This document shows, in pieces, positions 51,686 through 63,520 of a DNA stretch of 64,000 bases (position 1 is its first letter; each line of letters starts with the position of its first letter). Origin of the DNA: Chrysomallon squamiferum (lineage: Eukaryota; Mollusca; Gastropoda; Neomphalida; Peltospiridae); assembly GCA_012295275.1 (NCBI GenBank), contig CM022670.1, positions 24,815,755 to 24,879,754 on the forward strand, read 5' to 3'. The notes under the pieces were generated by a model. That model did no database searches. It saw nothing but the letters and a program-made list of their open reading frames with translations, and was not told the origin of the DNA. Both the position numbers and the translations under genes were made by a program.

Positions 51686-54411
51686 CAACAACAACAATAA
51701 TATTTAAAAATAAATAAATAAAATTAGTATAAATTTTATTGGTTAACCTGTTTCAAATGTAGCTAATTTTCATTCAAATGATATTTATTGATACTGAATA
51801 ATTGATTATAAAGTCTATTGAAAATAAATTTCTCATTGTATTCTGGCAGGCAGTCAAACAAAACACGTCTAGAACAGATCAGAGTTAAATAAAATTACTG
51901 TATAATAATAGAGAAAGGTAATTGAGTATTTTAACTGTTTGTTTGTACATATTATATTTTTGTAAATTATTTTTAAAATTATGATTATTAATCCATTTTT
52001 ACCATTTTATTATTATTAAATAATGTTTTTTTTTTTTATTATTTTATTTGTTTATTATTAAATATTATTTTAATGTTTATTACATATTCATTTTTTGGGG
52101 TTCGTTGTTTTACATGACTAATTAGTTTTGATTGTAGCTATTAGTTTACCTACATGATGATTCATTGGGTAAATTTTGTACAGGAAAATAAAATGAAATA
52201 TATATATCTTTATTTATTTTTTTTTTTTTTTTTTTTTATTAATTTGTAAAAACAAAAAAAAAAAAAAAAAAAAAAAGAAAAGAAAAAGAAAAGAAAATGA
52301 ACTAAGTGTAGAATTTTCTGAAAAACAGAGTAGTTTTTTTGTTTAAAGTTTTGATCCCCCACCAAAAAAAAAAAAAAAAATTGAGCAAATGATTCAAAAT
52401 GTTGATATTTAAATTCATTTGTTTTTGAAATGTTTCTTATTTTATTTTCATTTGTTTTTGTTTCGGCATTGAATTATAACATCAGCATGTTCATTTATGT
52501 CTTTATTAAAAATATTTAACATACTAAGAATGATTTATATTGCTTTTTTCATCTGTTATTTTGTTGAGAATTAATATTCTTATACTTGTGCTTGATATAT
52601 AAAATAAGTATATTAATTAATTATATAATTACAGAAAATATATTTATATAACACAGATCTGTTAATGAGAGAAAGAAAAAGAACAAAAATGCAGAAGGAT
52701 TATAAAGCCTTGAATTGTGTTAAGCATTTTGTATAAACTACTCCTACCATTGACTATATACTGAAAGATTATTGTGCCTTTTTTTTTTTTTTTTTTTAAC
52801 TGGAAGGACACCTCATTACAAGTTTTATTTTGTTTAATGTTGTTAATAATATGGTTCATAGAATACTGAAGGTTTTATGTATTTTTGAAAGTATTGAATG
52901 TAATATTATTTGTATTTCTTTTTATTTATTTAGTTCTTTTTTATTTTTATTTTTTTTTTTTTTTTTGGTTTGCATAGTAAAATAGACATGCAGAAGCAGT
53001 GAAACGACAACAAATTGAAATGTTTTTTTATGTACTTGTTAATAATTCTTGAGCTATTATTTAAATGTTTTTGGTTAACAGTTTAGGTGATGGTTTGAAC
53101 TTCCCAACTAGAACAGTGGATCTGGACTCTGATGATCTTCTGGGGCAGAGACAGAGGTGGATGGAAGAAGGGGACGATGACATGACAGGTAAGATTCTTA
53201 CTGTTTATATCACCTGCTCAGCCGTTTGTCACATTCCCTGAGACAATAAATGTATCTGTATGTTTTAAGACTAAGATAACCTTTCATGTGGTTTTGTTTT
53301 ACCAGCCGTTTTTCATCTTGCATGTAATTGTGAGATCTGTGTGGTAACTGATGTCAGTTTAAATATTGCATTAAATCTGATCCAGTTAAATAATTACATT
53401 AATTTAAATCGGTTTAAATATGTTAAGTCTTAGATTATAATGCTAATTTAAACAGTTTTACATAATGGGTTTAAATGTGTTAATTTAACTCTTTAGTGCT
53501 AATTTAAATCAGTTTTGCCAGAAAATATATTTTGTGTTTTTAACACAGAGATTAGTAAGAAAGACTAGTATTTCAGAAATACTAGTTAAAGCATACTCTA
53601 CTGGTATGAAAAAATAGTCTAAATATGTTCTGAAAACTGACACATTGTTTTATTTGTCCTTTGCTATCCAACCTTGATTAATAATGCAGTGTGACTACAG
53701 ATGAGAACAGTTCAAAAATACCTGAGCAACGTCATGTTTCTCTAGTCATGACATCATGAAATGACCTGTTTGCTCAGGTTTCTTATAGTTTTGTCAGAAA
53801 GAAGTAACCTGTTAGACCTCCACTTACACAATGATACCATGGCTCTAGTGGATAAAATGGCAGCATTCATTTTTGTTTCATTTTTTTTTCAGTACTGTTA
53901 TTTTACTATCATGCTTTCTTATTATATTAGTGATGATAGGCTATCCTAAACAATAAACTAATAACACAAGAAGTAAAAATAATTTTATTAGGCCATTTAT
54001 TTGTGCCACTAATATTACACTTTTAATTCTGTCTAGAGAAATAAACTGTTTAGTTTGATTGTACCTCTATTCTGTGGATTGAAGTAATGAAGTAAATAAT
54101 AAGTATTCATAAGATAACCAACCTATGATGTTGTAAATTTCTATCATTGGTTACATATTGTATGATATTGCTTGTGTTGAGCAATAAAAAATAATAATTA
54201 TGTCACTGTCAACAATTTAATATATTTTAATAATTAGCCAGGACTTAATATGTGTAAATTTCTGAATATTTGTATAATATGTCTAGTGTTTTATGTTAAT
54301 ATATTATTTACTTGGTCTGTGATTATGAATGTTGTCCCTGTATTTATGAAATGGTCTATGCTTGTTTCAGGCAATATTGTGGGCTCACAGAATCGGCTTA
54401 TTAAAAACTGA
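42882..54411 (+). CDS. ZDHHC20: DHHC-type S-palmitoyltransferase, ZDHHC2/15/20 group
   Basis: Complete gene. Exons: 42882-42996, 44285-44311, 45046-45140, 45435-45555, 46064-46133, 47715-47747, 48107-48227, 48574-48709, 49100-49226, 50098-50172, 53082-53188 and 54371-54411; all joins are GT-AG and in phase, giving 355 residues. The product attaches palmitate to cysteines of membrane proteins, typically at Golgi, endosome or plasma membrane. The N-terminus MAPLPIRV and a first membrane helix with [12 protein letters not shown] are hallmarks of this group. Four membrane segments are visible (about 15-36, 48-68, 168-186, 206-228). The zinc-binding region between segments 2 and 3 has [20 protein letters not shown] and then MDHHCPWVNNCVGF, with catalytic DHHC at about 149-152, encoded by a 33-base exon (47715-47747). 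Downstream are a TTxE-like STLEAFRAP, the PaCCT-type NFQEVFGD and SLGDG-FP-R. Vertebrates have three genes in this group and I cannot choose between them, so the symbol is provisional. The ATG at 42882 is used because the frame upstream has no ATG. Confidence 0.93.
42997..44284. other. First intron of the ZDHHC gene
   Basis: About 1.3 kb of AT-rich intron with no recognisable element. The open frame continuing past 42996 to 43181 is intron read-through after a strong GTAAGT donor. Confidence 0.6.
45556..47714. other. Introns 4 and 5 of the ZDHHC gene
   Basis: The 70-base exon 46064-46133 separates two introns. The open frame running past the exon end at 45555 to 45734 is read-through into intron 4. 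Part of intron 5 (about 46480-47330) has somewhat higher GC and may hold an old dispersed repeat, but I recognise no family. Confidence 0.5.
48354..48461. repeat. T-rich and A-rich homopolymer tracts in an intron
   Basis: A T run near 48354-48371, a TA tract and an A run of about 29 bases near 48432-48461, all in the 346-base intron just upstream of exon 8 of the ZDHHC gene. Confidence 0.9.
49019..49090. repeat. (ATTC)n/(ATTT)n tract immediately before a ZDHHC exon
   Basis: An ATTC tract passing into ATTT ends about 10 bases before the acceptor of exon 9 (exon starts 49100). It may double as the pyrimidine-rich tract of that acceptor. Confidence 0.9.
50098..50172 (+). CDS. ZDHHC20: ZDHHC exon 10a: in-frame 75-base cassette exon
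   Basis: The exon encodes (S)[17 protein letters not shown] and then QTMGNTP. It enters and leaves in phase 2 and is exactly 25 codons, so it can be skipped without changing the frame. Its first 11 residues resemble those of the next exon (53082). Inclusion gives a 355-residue enzyme, skipping a 330-residue one. It lies in the cytosolic C-terminal tail, after the catalytic and membrane parts. Confidence 0.85.
50173..53081. other. Largest intron of the ZDHHC gene
   Basis: About 2.9 kb between the two SLGDG exons. It holds an ATA run at about 51636-51680 and facing T and A homopolymers at about 52217-52237 and 52254-52276. A T run occurs near 52779-52797. No further exon was seen. Confidence 0.6.
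53082..53188 (+). CDS. ZDHHC20: ZDHHC exon 10b/11: second SLGDG exon with acidic tail
   Basis: The exon encodes (S)[18 protein letters not shown] and then LLGQRQRW and MEEGDDDMT. Its start duplicates exon 50098 ([11 protein letters not shown] against [11 protein letters not shown]), while its second half is acidic, with a DSDDLL...RW-EEG pattern like the C-terminal tail of vertebrate ZDHHC20. It enters in phase 2, so it can follow either exon 9 directly or exon 50098. It ends in phase 1. Confidence 0.88.
54371..54411 (+). CDS. ZDHHC20: ZDHHC terminal exon, isoform ending SQNRLIKN
   Basis: After a clear acceptor (tgtttcag) the frame encodes [13 protein letters not shown] and stops at TGA 54409-54411. 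It is the nearest in-frame terminal exon. The sequence that follows is AT-rich 3' UTR-like, with several AATAAA matches (for example near 54540), but I could not choose a cleavage site. Confidence 0.75.
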
Positions 54412-56053
54412 CGTTGCTCGTATGTTCTCATTCATATATATATATATATTGTTGTTGTTGTTGTGTTGCTCCCAGCATGCTGTTTTGTTTGCCTGGCTTT
54501 CATTTGAAATTCTTACATTAGAAAAGTTTATTTAAAAATAAATAAATAAATAATAATGATAATGATGATAATAGTAATAATAATAATATTAATCAGATGT
54601 TTGCTCTCTTTTCAACTTCATATTTTATTTCATAAAAAATTACTATAAAAAAAAAAATAATTTTTTTATTTTTATTTATAACATAGTTTCCAAAATATAT
54701 ATCTTCAGTTTTTATTAATATATAAACTGGAATGTGGAAAATGTAATTTCATTTTCTTAAATTAATACATTATTTTCTTAAAAGTATTTCTATGCAGCTG
54801 CTTTTTCCACAAAGTATCCTCCATTTTTCTCCATATTAATAACATATGATACATAATCATTTTATTAATTACTCTTCATCAATTATAAATACTATTGTTA
54901 GGTAAAGCTGATAGGTGTGCTTGTTAAAATACATTTTCACTAAGAGTACCCAATATAAAATAAATTTGCATTGCATTATTTAGCAGACATCGATTACCTG
55001 CCTGGTTAATTTTAATGAGGGAATAAAACTTCATGAATTCAGTGCTTATCCAGTGATATTTCGGCCAATAAAAAATATGCATATGAATTAGATTTAAGGA
55101 TGCTCAGGTGTGAATGTTTATAATTTCAAATTTTAACAAGGTTTCACTTACAAGACTGAACTAAAATGTTTTAACTTCAGAACACTAACTGCTTTTATCT
55201 TTTTTCTTTTTTTGTTTCTTCTTATGAACATTTTCTTCCTTTTATTTTGAAGATGAAATTTAAAATAATTTCTTTAGAAGAAATTGCATTAACTTCTTTC
55301 TTTTACATAAATATATAATTATTATATTATGGGCATATATATTTCCCAAGCCAACTTATTTGCTTTTATAAAACAGTTACAATTATTTTAAAAGCTCTTA
55401 GTAAATATTAGTTTACAGATGTTACAAAATCAAAGAAAATGCTTCAGTAGAGTTAATGTTGTGCTTTACAGTGGTCTGGATTTGTTTTGTAAAGTAAAAC
55501 TAAGATGATGAAAATATAAAATAGTTCTAACTGAATTTTCTTAGTTAATTAGAAAGTAAATGAATGAATTAGTTAAATTATATATTGGTTCTTTTTTCTT
55601 TCCTTCATTTTGTTTTTTAACTTTTAATTTTTTGTTATTATTTTTTTATTTTTAAAATATATTGTATTATTATTGTTGTGGATTTTAGATTTATAGGAAA
55701 AATAAAATAATGCATGATAAAGTAATATATATTTACAGTTGTAAAAACCAGATGTACAATGAGTATGCAATGATCACAGATGTTACCATTTTAAATTATA
55801 TCATTATATAATCATTAGCCAATAAAAATTAAAACAAAAGAAAAACAAATAGTATAATTTGTTTCATATTGTTTGTTGTCACTGGGATTAATAAAATGAA
55901 CTGTAAATTATAAAATAAGAAATAGTAATGGGAAAATGTAGATAATTAAAATAACTCTTTTACAGGTAATAATTCTGTATTTATTATAAAATGAAAGTAA
56001 AAATTAGATTCCCTTTGACAAACCTCTTCTATCATTTATTTGTTTAATTTCAG
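54412..56053. other. 3' UTR or last intron of the ZDHHC gene
   Basis: AT-rich, with several AATAAA matches and no coding signal. It is 3' UTR for the isoform ending at 54411, and intron if the exon at 56054 is used instead. Confidence 0.5.
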
Positions 56054-56091
56054 GTGCTGGTCATGAGAACAAGGGTTTGAGGTATGCTTAG
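56054..56091 (+). CDS. ZDHHC20: Candidate alternative terminal exon of the ZDHHC gene
   Basis: After a good acceptor (taatttcag) the same phase gives GAGHENKGLRYA and a TAG stop at 56089-56091. It would substitute for the exon at 54371, giving a different tail of similar length. A GT after 'tttgag' at 56082 could instead act as a donor into an exon further right that I have not found. It is supported only by splice signal, phase and a short open frame. Confidence 0.45.
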
Positions 56092-59000
56092 AGGCATGTT
56101 ACTTAAAATATGATTATTTGAATGAAGCAGACCCAAAGACACTATGGTCAGCTGTTAGGTGATGCTGTATTGCTGGAATTTACCAAGCTACTGTGAAAAA
56201 CAAATTCTCATCTTCACACCAATCTACTGCTCTTTACATTTTTATTTTCCAGCTGTAAACTGTACAATTTTACTTAAATTAAACATCCATTATTTGTTTC
56301 CTTTAAACTTGTTAATGTACAACATGGAAAAGAAAAGTTTTAAATAAGCCACATTTAGCCAATGGACGTTAAATTCTCTGATGTATGAATTGGAGCATCA
56401 GTGAATCATACAAACTTCTAATGAGTAAAATTATGATTAGTATATTTTAAATTAATAAGCACATTCATTATTTTGTTTTCATTGAAACTGTGTTTTTCTG
56501 AATGGAAGACAAATTATGCTGAATTTAGCCACTGGATGTCACATTGGTTAAACTCGGAACTACAGCACTTGCTGAATCTGGAAAATAATGTTTATAAATA
56601 TTAAATCTTTGTACTGTGTCAGCAATTAGAACATTGCAGACTTTTATCAGATTCTAGTTTTAATTGTGAATGGACCTAATAATCTGTCAGATCTAGAAGA
56701 CAGTGCCCAGCAGAATGATGTGTTTGATATAAACAGTTCAGTATCCATATATATATATATAAGATTTTTCATTGATTTATCATTATTAAGAATGGTAAAA
56801 ACCATAAAGAAATGCTTAAAATGATAACGTTTTGTTTACAAATTAATTATATTCATTCTGATTGATGTTTTGCATTCTGTTTTGTATTTAAAATATTTAA
56901 GCTTCATACTAGTTCCTATATATACATTTTTACAGCTTAATGTACTGAGTATCATTTTATTAAAAAGAAGATAAAGGATAGCCACTGTTCTATTTAGCAA
57001 ACTTTATTTTGTTCCATTTGTGTCAAATTAGTTTCATGAATTCTTCTTTTCATGCATTTAAAAATAAAAAAAATTCTTGCCTTAGATTTTCAGGTATAAA
57101 ATTGTAAAACAAGATTTTTATAATTTTTGTTGTTCATTTTTTGTTGCTTTTTTTACCTGGTTACGAATGATCATTATTAGAATTTTAAAGTTTATTTATG
57201 ATGTGTAGATACCATTTTTATTATGTAAAATTATAGAGTTATCAGGTTCATCTATGGAGGCAAAAATGGTGAAAGTTCCTCTTTTAACAGTTGTTCTGAA
57301 GAGCATTTGTAAAATAAAAATTAAAATGTAAATAAATTAGCAAATTAACAAACAAAAACAAAACATTTAAATTGGAACCACAGACTATAATAATTTACAT
57401 ACATACAAAACAGAATTAAAGTTGATATAACAATTAATAACAAACCAAAAGAAATATAGATATGTAAAGAAGGTAGGCTTTAGCAATTTATAAATTATAT
57501 ATTATTAAATAACAATAAAAAAAAAAATAAAACAAAAGCAATATGTATATATAGATTAAAAGTTTAGCATATTACATTAATCATAATGATCAGATTAATT
57601 CAAGTTGTCTCTGTTTTTTTATATTTATATATTTATTTATCACTGATGTAAATGAAAAGACCATTTGAATGATTTAGGGAGCATTTATTGCAAAACAGTG
57701 AAATTGTCAAAAATTTATTTTTTAATCAAACATAATTTCAGTTTGTATATCATCAAAAATCAACAGATAAGCAATGTTTAATGTTTTAATTGCAGTAATC
57801 ATTGTTAAAAGAAGTGATCTCTTGTATATTTTGTTCAGTTAAAACAGGTACAAATGTATACTTATAATAAAACATTGACTGCTTTATAAATATTGAGAGG
57901 AAAAAATCTTAATATTTCCATTTTTACATTACCTGTTTTCCATTTCTTTAATTTACTCATTTCAGAAATATTAAACTGAATTTTACAAGTTAAAGAATAT
58001 TTCTTACAATGGAGATCAGTTTGCAAGTCTTGGGAAAGTTAATACATTTGAAGTGTATCTGTTCTAGTACGAATGAATTTTCCAGGTTTTTATTTTATTG
58101 CTTTGGGAAAACTATTATTATTAATAACAAAGTATGATTTAAAAAAAAAAAAAAAAAAAAAAAAGTACAGTTACTTAATAATTTAAACACTGCTATTTGA
58201 TCTCATTGCATCATTTGGCTGAGGAAAATCCCTATATTTTTTCTGCCTGTGGCAGAAACTTTCAGCAAAAATCAGTCCAGCCTGTATGCACTGACATCAA
58301 GACTACTGTAAAATTCCATCTGTCTGTTTAGTTATTTTACAATATTATTAGTTAAGCTTGATGGAAAAATTGAAATAAAATATGGAGAACATATTTAGAT
58401 GATTTCTTTGAACCACTGAAAGTACACATCTGTGTCCTGTTAATTTTTTGTGCCTTTAACTCTGAATAGCAGATAGTTACAGATGCTGAATTATTTAATA
58501 AATAAAATATGGATTTAGAAACAAATAAGTTTAGGTTACATTTATGTTCATAAAGCAGAGTAAACACACTGACATTTGTATGTATATATTTATGTGTGTG
58601 TTTTATATATACATGTAAACACAATATTTTTAAAGTAATGTATTTATAAAACAATGAATCGTGCTGGATGTGTTAAAAACATATCATGTGTAGTGTTTTT
58701 GTAATATTTATTGATGTGAATTACTGTGTATTTCTGTGATATTTATTTTATTTTTTTTTTTTTTTTTTTTTTTCAATTTATCACATCATCAATGCTGAAA
58801 TGTTACCAGAATATTGGTAAATTAATTTATCTACCAGTGAATATGGAAAGGTTCATCATAATGTCAGTACAGAATCTCAGTGTTTTATGTAACATCAAGT
58901 CTTGTAAACATTCAGAATCAGTATCATGATAATGTCAGCTCAGTATCAGTAAGATCAGTACTTATACTTTGTTAAGAAAATGTGATAAATTATGAGATTG

Positions 59001-59464
59001 CATTTTGTCTCATCAGTTAGACAGCCTCTCCATCTTCAAATAAATGTGCACAGAATCTGCAGTTTTTAAAGAAATGAAATTGTTTAATTAAAATTCACAC
59101 ACACCCACACAAACACAGTGAAAATAAATATCAATCATATTTCATTTTTCTTCACTGTCTTAGCTTGTCTTGTTACCTCACTGAATTGTTAATATTATTT
59201 ATCTTTATTGTGTTACATCATGAAGTATTTTCAGATTTTTTGTTATGTTTGTGTATTTAATTAATAAAAGCACACAGGTGAAGACCATTTAGTACTGTTT
59301 TATGTATTACAGTATCCATGTCAGTTTAATATATAACTCAGTAACAAAATGACAATCTTATGAGCTTTATAATATCTCGCAGTTGTGTCAAAAACAATTC
59401 TGAACAGTTCAGAGCAATATTTAAAAAAAATTAAATTAAAAATTAAAAATTATATTTTATTAAA

Positions 59465-59509
<45 letters not shown>

Positions 59510-61576
59510 GGTATTATATTATCAAAGTTTTCTTTTGAAAGTATATTATGCTTTCAAACATAAAGAATTCCAAATTTGTTCATTAAAATTAATCTATAAA
59601 TATTGAATTTTCTCTTTTAAATTTGATTTTAGTATAAAGTACATTATGCATGTGTTCAGACTATCAGATGGAACACAAGAATAAAATGAAATTTTTGCCA
59701 AAATGGACATTATTTTTGACACTTGCGTGCACTGTGCTATCTGTTTGTATACATCTCAAATCATGAATAATTTATAAAATATTCCTCCTTGATGTATTGG
59801 TTTAATTATTTCAAATATTGTTTTATGATTTTAATTTATTTTAATGTTGTGTTCAAATATAATATTACTTGGTAATCAGCATAATAAACTTTATCTTCTT
59901 TTTTTTTTTTTTCATTTATTTACTTATTTCTTTTTCTTTTTTTCTTAATTTTATTCTATTTTATTTTATAATTATTATTATTATTATTTTTTTTTTTTTT
60001 TTTTTTTTTGGTTAATTCAAAAGAGCATCAGAGACATATATAAAAACAACCATAAAACAGACTTAATCTAGAACTTAATTACTGAAAACGTCTTCAGCAA
60101 AGTCATTTTTTGTGTAAATAAATAACAATATTGTAAATAAATAATTCATTGTAGTTTGTGTTGTTTTTATTATTTTACAGATTATTTATTTAAATTTCAA
60201 ATGCATTACATGTGAAGTGAATATTATCAAAATGCAAAAGAAGTCTACTGTTTTTGTTGTATTGTTTTGAATTTATGTTTTGAATATGAATATAAAAAAA
60301 GTTGTATTTGTAAATGTATGTCAAAAATAAATAATGAAATAAAAATACTTTGTAATATTAATTAATATGTACTTAATTTGAATTTTTATATATTTTTTTT
60401 ATAACATCCATTACAGTATTATGCGATTTCTTAAATTTTGTTGTGTTTATTTTATTTATTTATTTGTTTTCTTCAGTTTCCAAAACAAATATAATGCAGA
60501 AATAGTTCAGGCTTTTTCACCATTACATTGTATATCTCTCCCTCTCTGACTCTCAGTAAATTTAACTTATCACTACTAGGAAAGATGCTTTTAAAAAATT
60601 ACAACAACAACACAGCAACAATAATAAATAAAAATATGAAAGGCAATACAATGCAGTAATAACCAGATATTTATTATTTTATATTTTTATAATGAATTAA
60701 AAATGGTAATACACCGTTTTAAAATATTACAGCTAATTACTTACAGCTGTTTAGTTCTTCGAGTAATTCTTCTGAGCAGTGGCTTACGACAAAATAATTT
60801 AAAAAATATATATAAATCAGTACAATCTTCTGCATATTAAATTTTCAAGAAAACATTTTTAAAAAATAAAAATAATTGAATGAACACGACAATAATAGAA
60901 TGACGTCACTGCAGTGGATTTTAACGAAATAAATAGCTGAATTAATTTACAACTTACTATTAACTGTAAAACTAAATCATTTAAATACTTCTGTTGTGTT
61001 TCCAAATTATTGTTTTATCCCGTTTTGGCTAATAATCGGTTTGTTACACAATAACAGAGCACCATTATTTCCTCCTTTTCCAAATTTATCCATTACGTCA
61101 TCTGAAATCTTGTACACAAACCGCCTGCTAAGTTTCTTAAACAGTAGCTACGAATAGTTGCCATAGTAAATAAAATAAAATAAAATAAATAATAAATTAG
61201 TTTAAACAAACAACAAAAACAACACACACAAAAAAAAAAAAAAAAAAAAAAAAATAAAAAATGCAACGAAACAATCAAAACAAAATAAACAAAATATTTG
61301 CAAGCTTATGTTTTATTTTTCGTTTCGTATTATTCAGTATTATAAAAAGTCAAAAGAAAGAAAACGTCATTCATTTTTTTTTTTTCACCAACAGCTACCT
61401 TCCCGCGGATGATGACCTCGCGGGTCAAAGTTTTGTGTCTAATTTATTCGTAACGTTATCGTCTTCCTACACACATTGTTGGCATTTGTTGCTGACCGTT
61501 AGTTAGCCTTATTAATCTGTGATTAGAATTTCATCAAAAGCAAATCTACTGTATGTGTGCATAAGGACTAATGATT
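56092..61576. other. AT-rich intergenic or 3' UTR sequence
   Basis: No exon chain was recognised. It contains an A run at about 58141-58164, a T run near 58752-58773, an ATT run at about 59465-59508, T runs near 59900 and 59989-60009, and an A run near 61229-61253. A short higher-GC patch at about 61390-61500 ('cttcccgcggatgatgacc') has an acceptor-like 'caccaacag' before it, but no matching donor or homologue could be argued. Confidence 0.45.
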
Positions 61577-61654
61577 AAAATTCAATTAAAACGTGTACCT
61601 TTATGGGAAAAAGAAAACTTTGAAGCAGCACTGAACCTTAACGTTACGTTTTTA

Positions 61655-61738
<84 letters not shown>

Positions 61739-61901
61739 TAAAATGGTTATTCGCTTCAATAAACTGTTAAAAATAACAACAATCCACCAGAATTTGAACA
61801 AATGAATGAGGATACATAATTATATAAAATTCAATTAATACCTGTACCTTTATCGGAAAAAGAAAACTGAAGCTGTACTGAACTTTAACGTTACTTTTTT
61901 A

Positions 61902-61932
<31 letters not shown>

Positions 61933-62024
61933 ATAAAATAGTTATTCGCTTCAATACATTATGTTAAAAGTAACAACAGTCCACCAGAATTTGAACAAAT
62001 GAATGAGGATACATAATTATATAA
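61577..62024. repeat. Two-copy tandem duplication (~250-base unit) with embedded (GT)n/(GA)n
   Basis: Unit 1 (about 61577-61827) and unit 2 (about 61828-62024) share, in order: 'aattcaatta', 'gtacctttat-ggaaaaag', 'taacgtta', a GT microsatellite, 'gttattcgcttcaata', and 'ccaccagaatttgaac' through 'ggatacataattatata'. Unit 1 has a longer GT tract followed by a GA tract (about 61659-61735); unit 2 has GT only (about 61904-61931). Length differs mostly through these tracts. Confidence 0.92.
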
Positions 62025-62712
62025 ACAGATGTGCACTAATAAGCAGTAGTTTTTATACTAACACACATTAAAAGCCAAGCACATTCAGATAATGATATAT
62101 TATTGCGTGTTACATGTAAATGCAATAAGCAGGGAACTCTGTGCACGCCCACTCCTATTTCTGGCCTTCTGTAAACAATTCAGCAGTGGCTGGAATGGGA
62201 AATTGGCAACTAACATTTACAAGCAATCTATTCGAAGTATCAGATGTCGCAATCATTTACATCAGTGACCATTGTCTTTCTCATTGTCTTCGCACGGACA
62301 ACAAAGGTCACGCCTAGGTTATATTACGGTCCGAATTCTGATACCAAGATAAACTTCTGCTGAGTAAAGGTGAAGAACAAATTTCCCAAAGAAATGAAAT
62401 AGTATACACACTTTATATTGTTTCCCGAAAGATCGTTCCATTTTCCACGAGAAGGGAACATGTTATTAATTTCACTTAAGATATACCATTAATTCCAGCT
62501 TTCAACATTTTAATTTAAATCCAAAAACGTTCAAGCGTATGCTCTGCTTTTGTTCCGACTTAACAAACTTTATGTAACAATAAAATTCCTTGCGTCGACT
62601 GATTTGCACAGAGTGGAATAGTTCAGATTATCAGCTGGGATAACCCCCTCCCCCTCGGTTCTTTAGATTCCAGCCGGCATCAGTTACTGACCGATAACAC
62701 GATTCGACTTGC

Positions 62713-62718
62713 TATAAA
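62713..62718 (+). promoter_or_regulatory. TATA box of the right-edge gene
   Basis: TATAAA occurs in a locally GC-richer stretch (about 62130-62760). A start site about 30 bases downstream, near 62743, would place the ATG at 62720 outside the transcript and make the ATG at 62775 the first in the mRNA, which is the one that opens a signal peptide. The position is plausible but unproven. Confidence 0.5.
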
Positions 62719-62774
62719 GATGACGGGAAACCCAAGACTAAGCACCACAGTTTTGGACCGTTTGTCGCTGGACC

Positions 62775-62933
62775 ATGTGGTCGTTCTTGGGTCTTGTTAC
62801 GTTGGTGCTCATTGTACTGAAGGTATGGGCTTATTAATATACGTTTCATATATATTTTTATTTATTATTATTATTATTATTTTTACCAGCGTCATCATCA
62901 TTATTACTGTTATAATTGTTGCAGTTGTTCTTG

Positions 62934-62980
<47 letters not shown>

Positions 62981-63271
62981 GTTGTTGTCCTTTTTGAAAT
63001 TACTATTCTCCGCATGCTTTGTAGAAACTGTTATTATAGTAGTAGTAGTAGCAATAGTAGTAGTAATAGTAGTAGTAATAGTAATAGTAATAGTTGTAGT
63101 AATATGAATAGTAGTAGTAGTGGTGTGGTTGTTGTGGTAGTCGTATTAATAGTAGTAGTTGTAGTAAAAGTTGAAGTGGAAATGCAAATATTATTATATC
63201 CAGAATTTATATTATAAATATGATAAAATAATAATAATAATAACTGAAATGAAAAGAAAAGGAAACAATAA

Positions 63272-63354
<83 letters not shown>

Positions 63355-63520
63355 TTTACGTAACTTGTTTCCAGATATATATAATGTCCACGTTTTCTAT
63401 GTAATTCTTAAATTAATGAAAAGAAAGAAAACTGAGAAAGTTTTCTTATTCAGTGCTGCCCATTCTAATGTTATATCTCTTTTCTTTTTCTCATTTTACA
63501 GGACACAGTTAATGGAACAG
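62775..63520 (+). CDS. 5' end of a secreted or membrane protein gene (partial)
   Basis: Exon 1, 62775-62822, encodes MWSFLGLVTLVLIVLK, a typical hydrophobic signal peptide or anchor, and ends at a GTATGG donor in phase 0. A good acceptor (ttttacag) at 63501 opens a 19-base microexon, 63502-63520 (DTVNGT plus one base), followed by a GTAAAT donor. NGT is a potential N-glycosylation site. Later exons lie beyond the right edge, so the product cannot be named. The intron is packed with ATT, AGT and GA microsatellites. The overlapping frame from 62720 is read-through into intron repeats. The alternative is that the microexon is fortuitous and exon 1 joins something outside the window. Confidence 0.5.
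62860..63350. repeat. Microsatellite cluster (ATT)n, (AGT)n and (GA)n in an intron
   Basis: ATT tracts at about 62863-62880 and 62936-62982, an imperfect AGT/AAT tract at about 63035-63120, and an uninterrupted GA run of about 70 bases at about 63278-63347. Open frames of poly-Ile, poly-Ser or Arg-Glu repeats here are artefacts. Confidence 0.95.

Noticed and set aside
61155-61170. RFX X-box-like 'gttgccatagtaaa'
   Set aside because: One mismatch to the usual second half-site, and it lies in intergenic DNA far from the cilium-linked gene.
61390-61506. Higher-GC patch with an acceptor-like site and a short open frame
   Set aside because: There is no donor, no chain of neighbouring exons and no recognisable protein; it may be promoter-proximal DNA instead.
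62720-63404. 165-codon plus-strand frame and an Arg-Glu repeat frame
   Set aside because: The first reads through the GTATGG donor at 62823 into intronic ATT/AGT repeats and starts before the likely transcription start; the second is the GA microsatellite.
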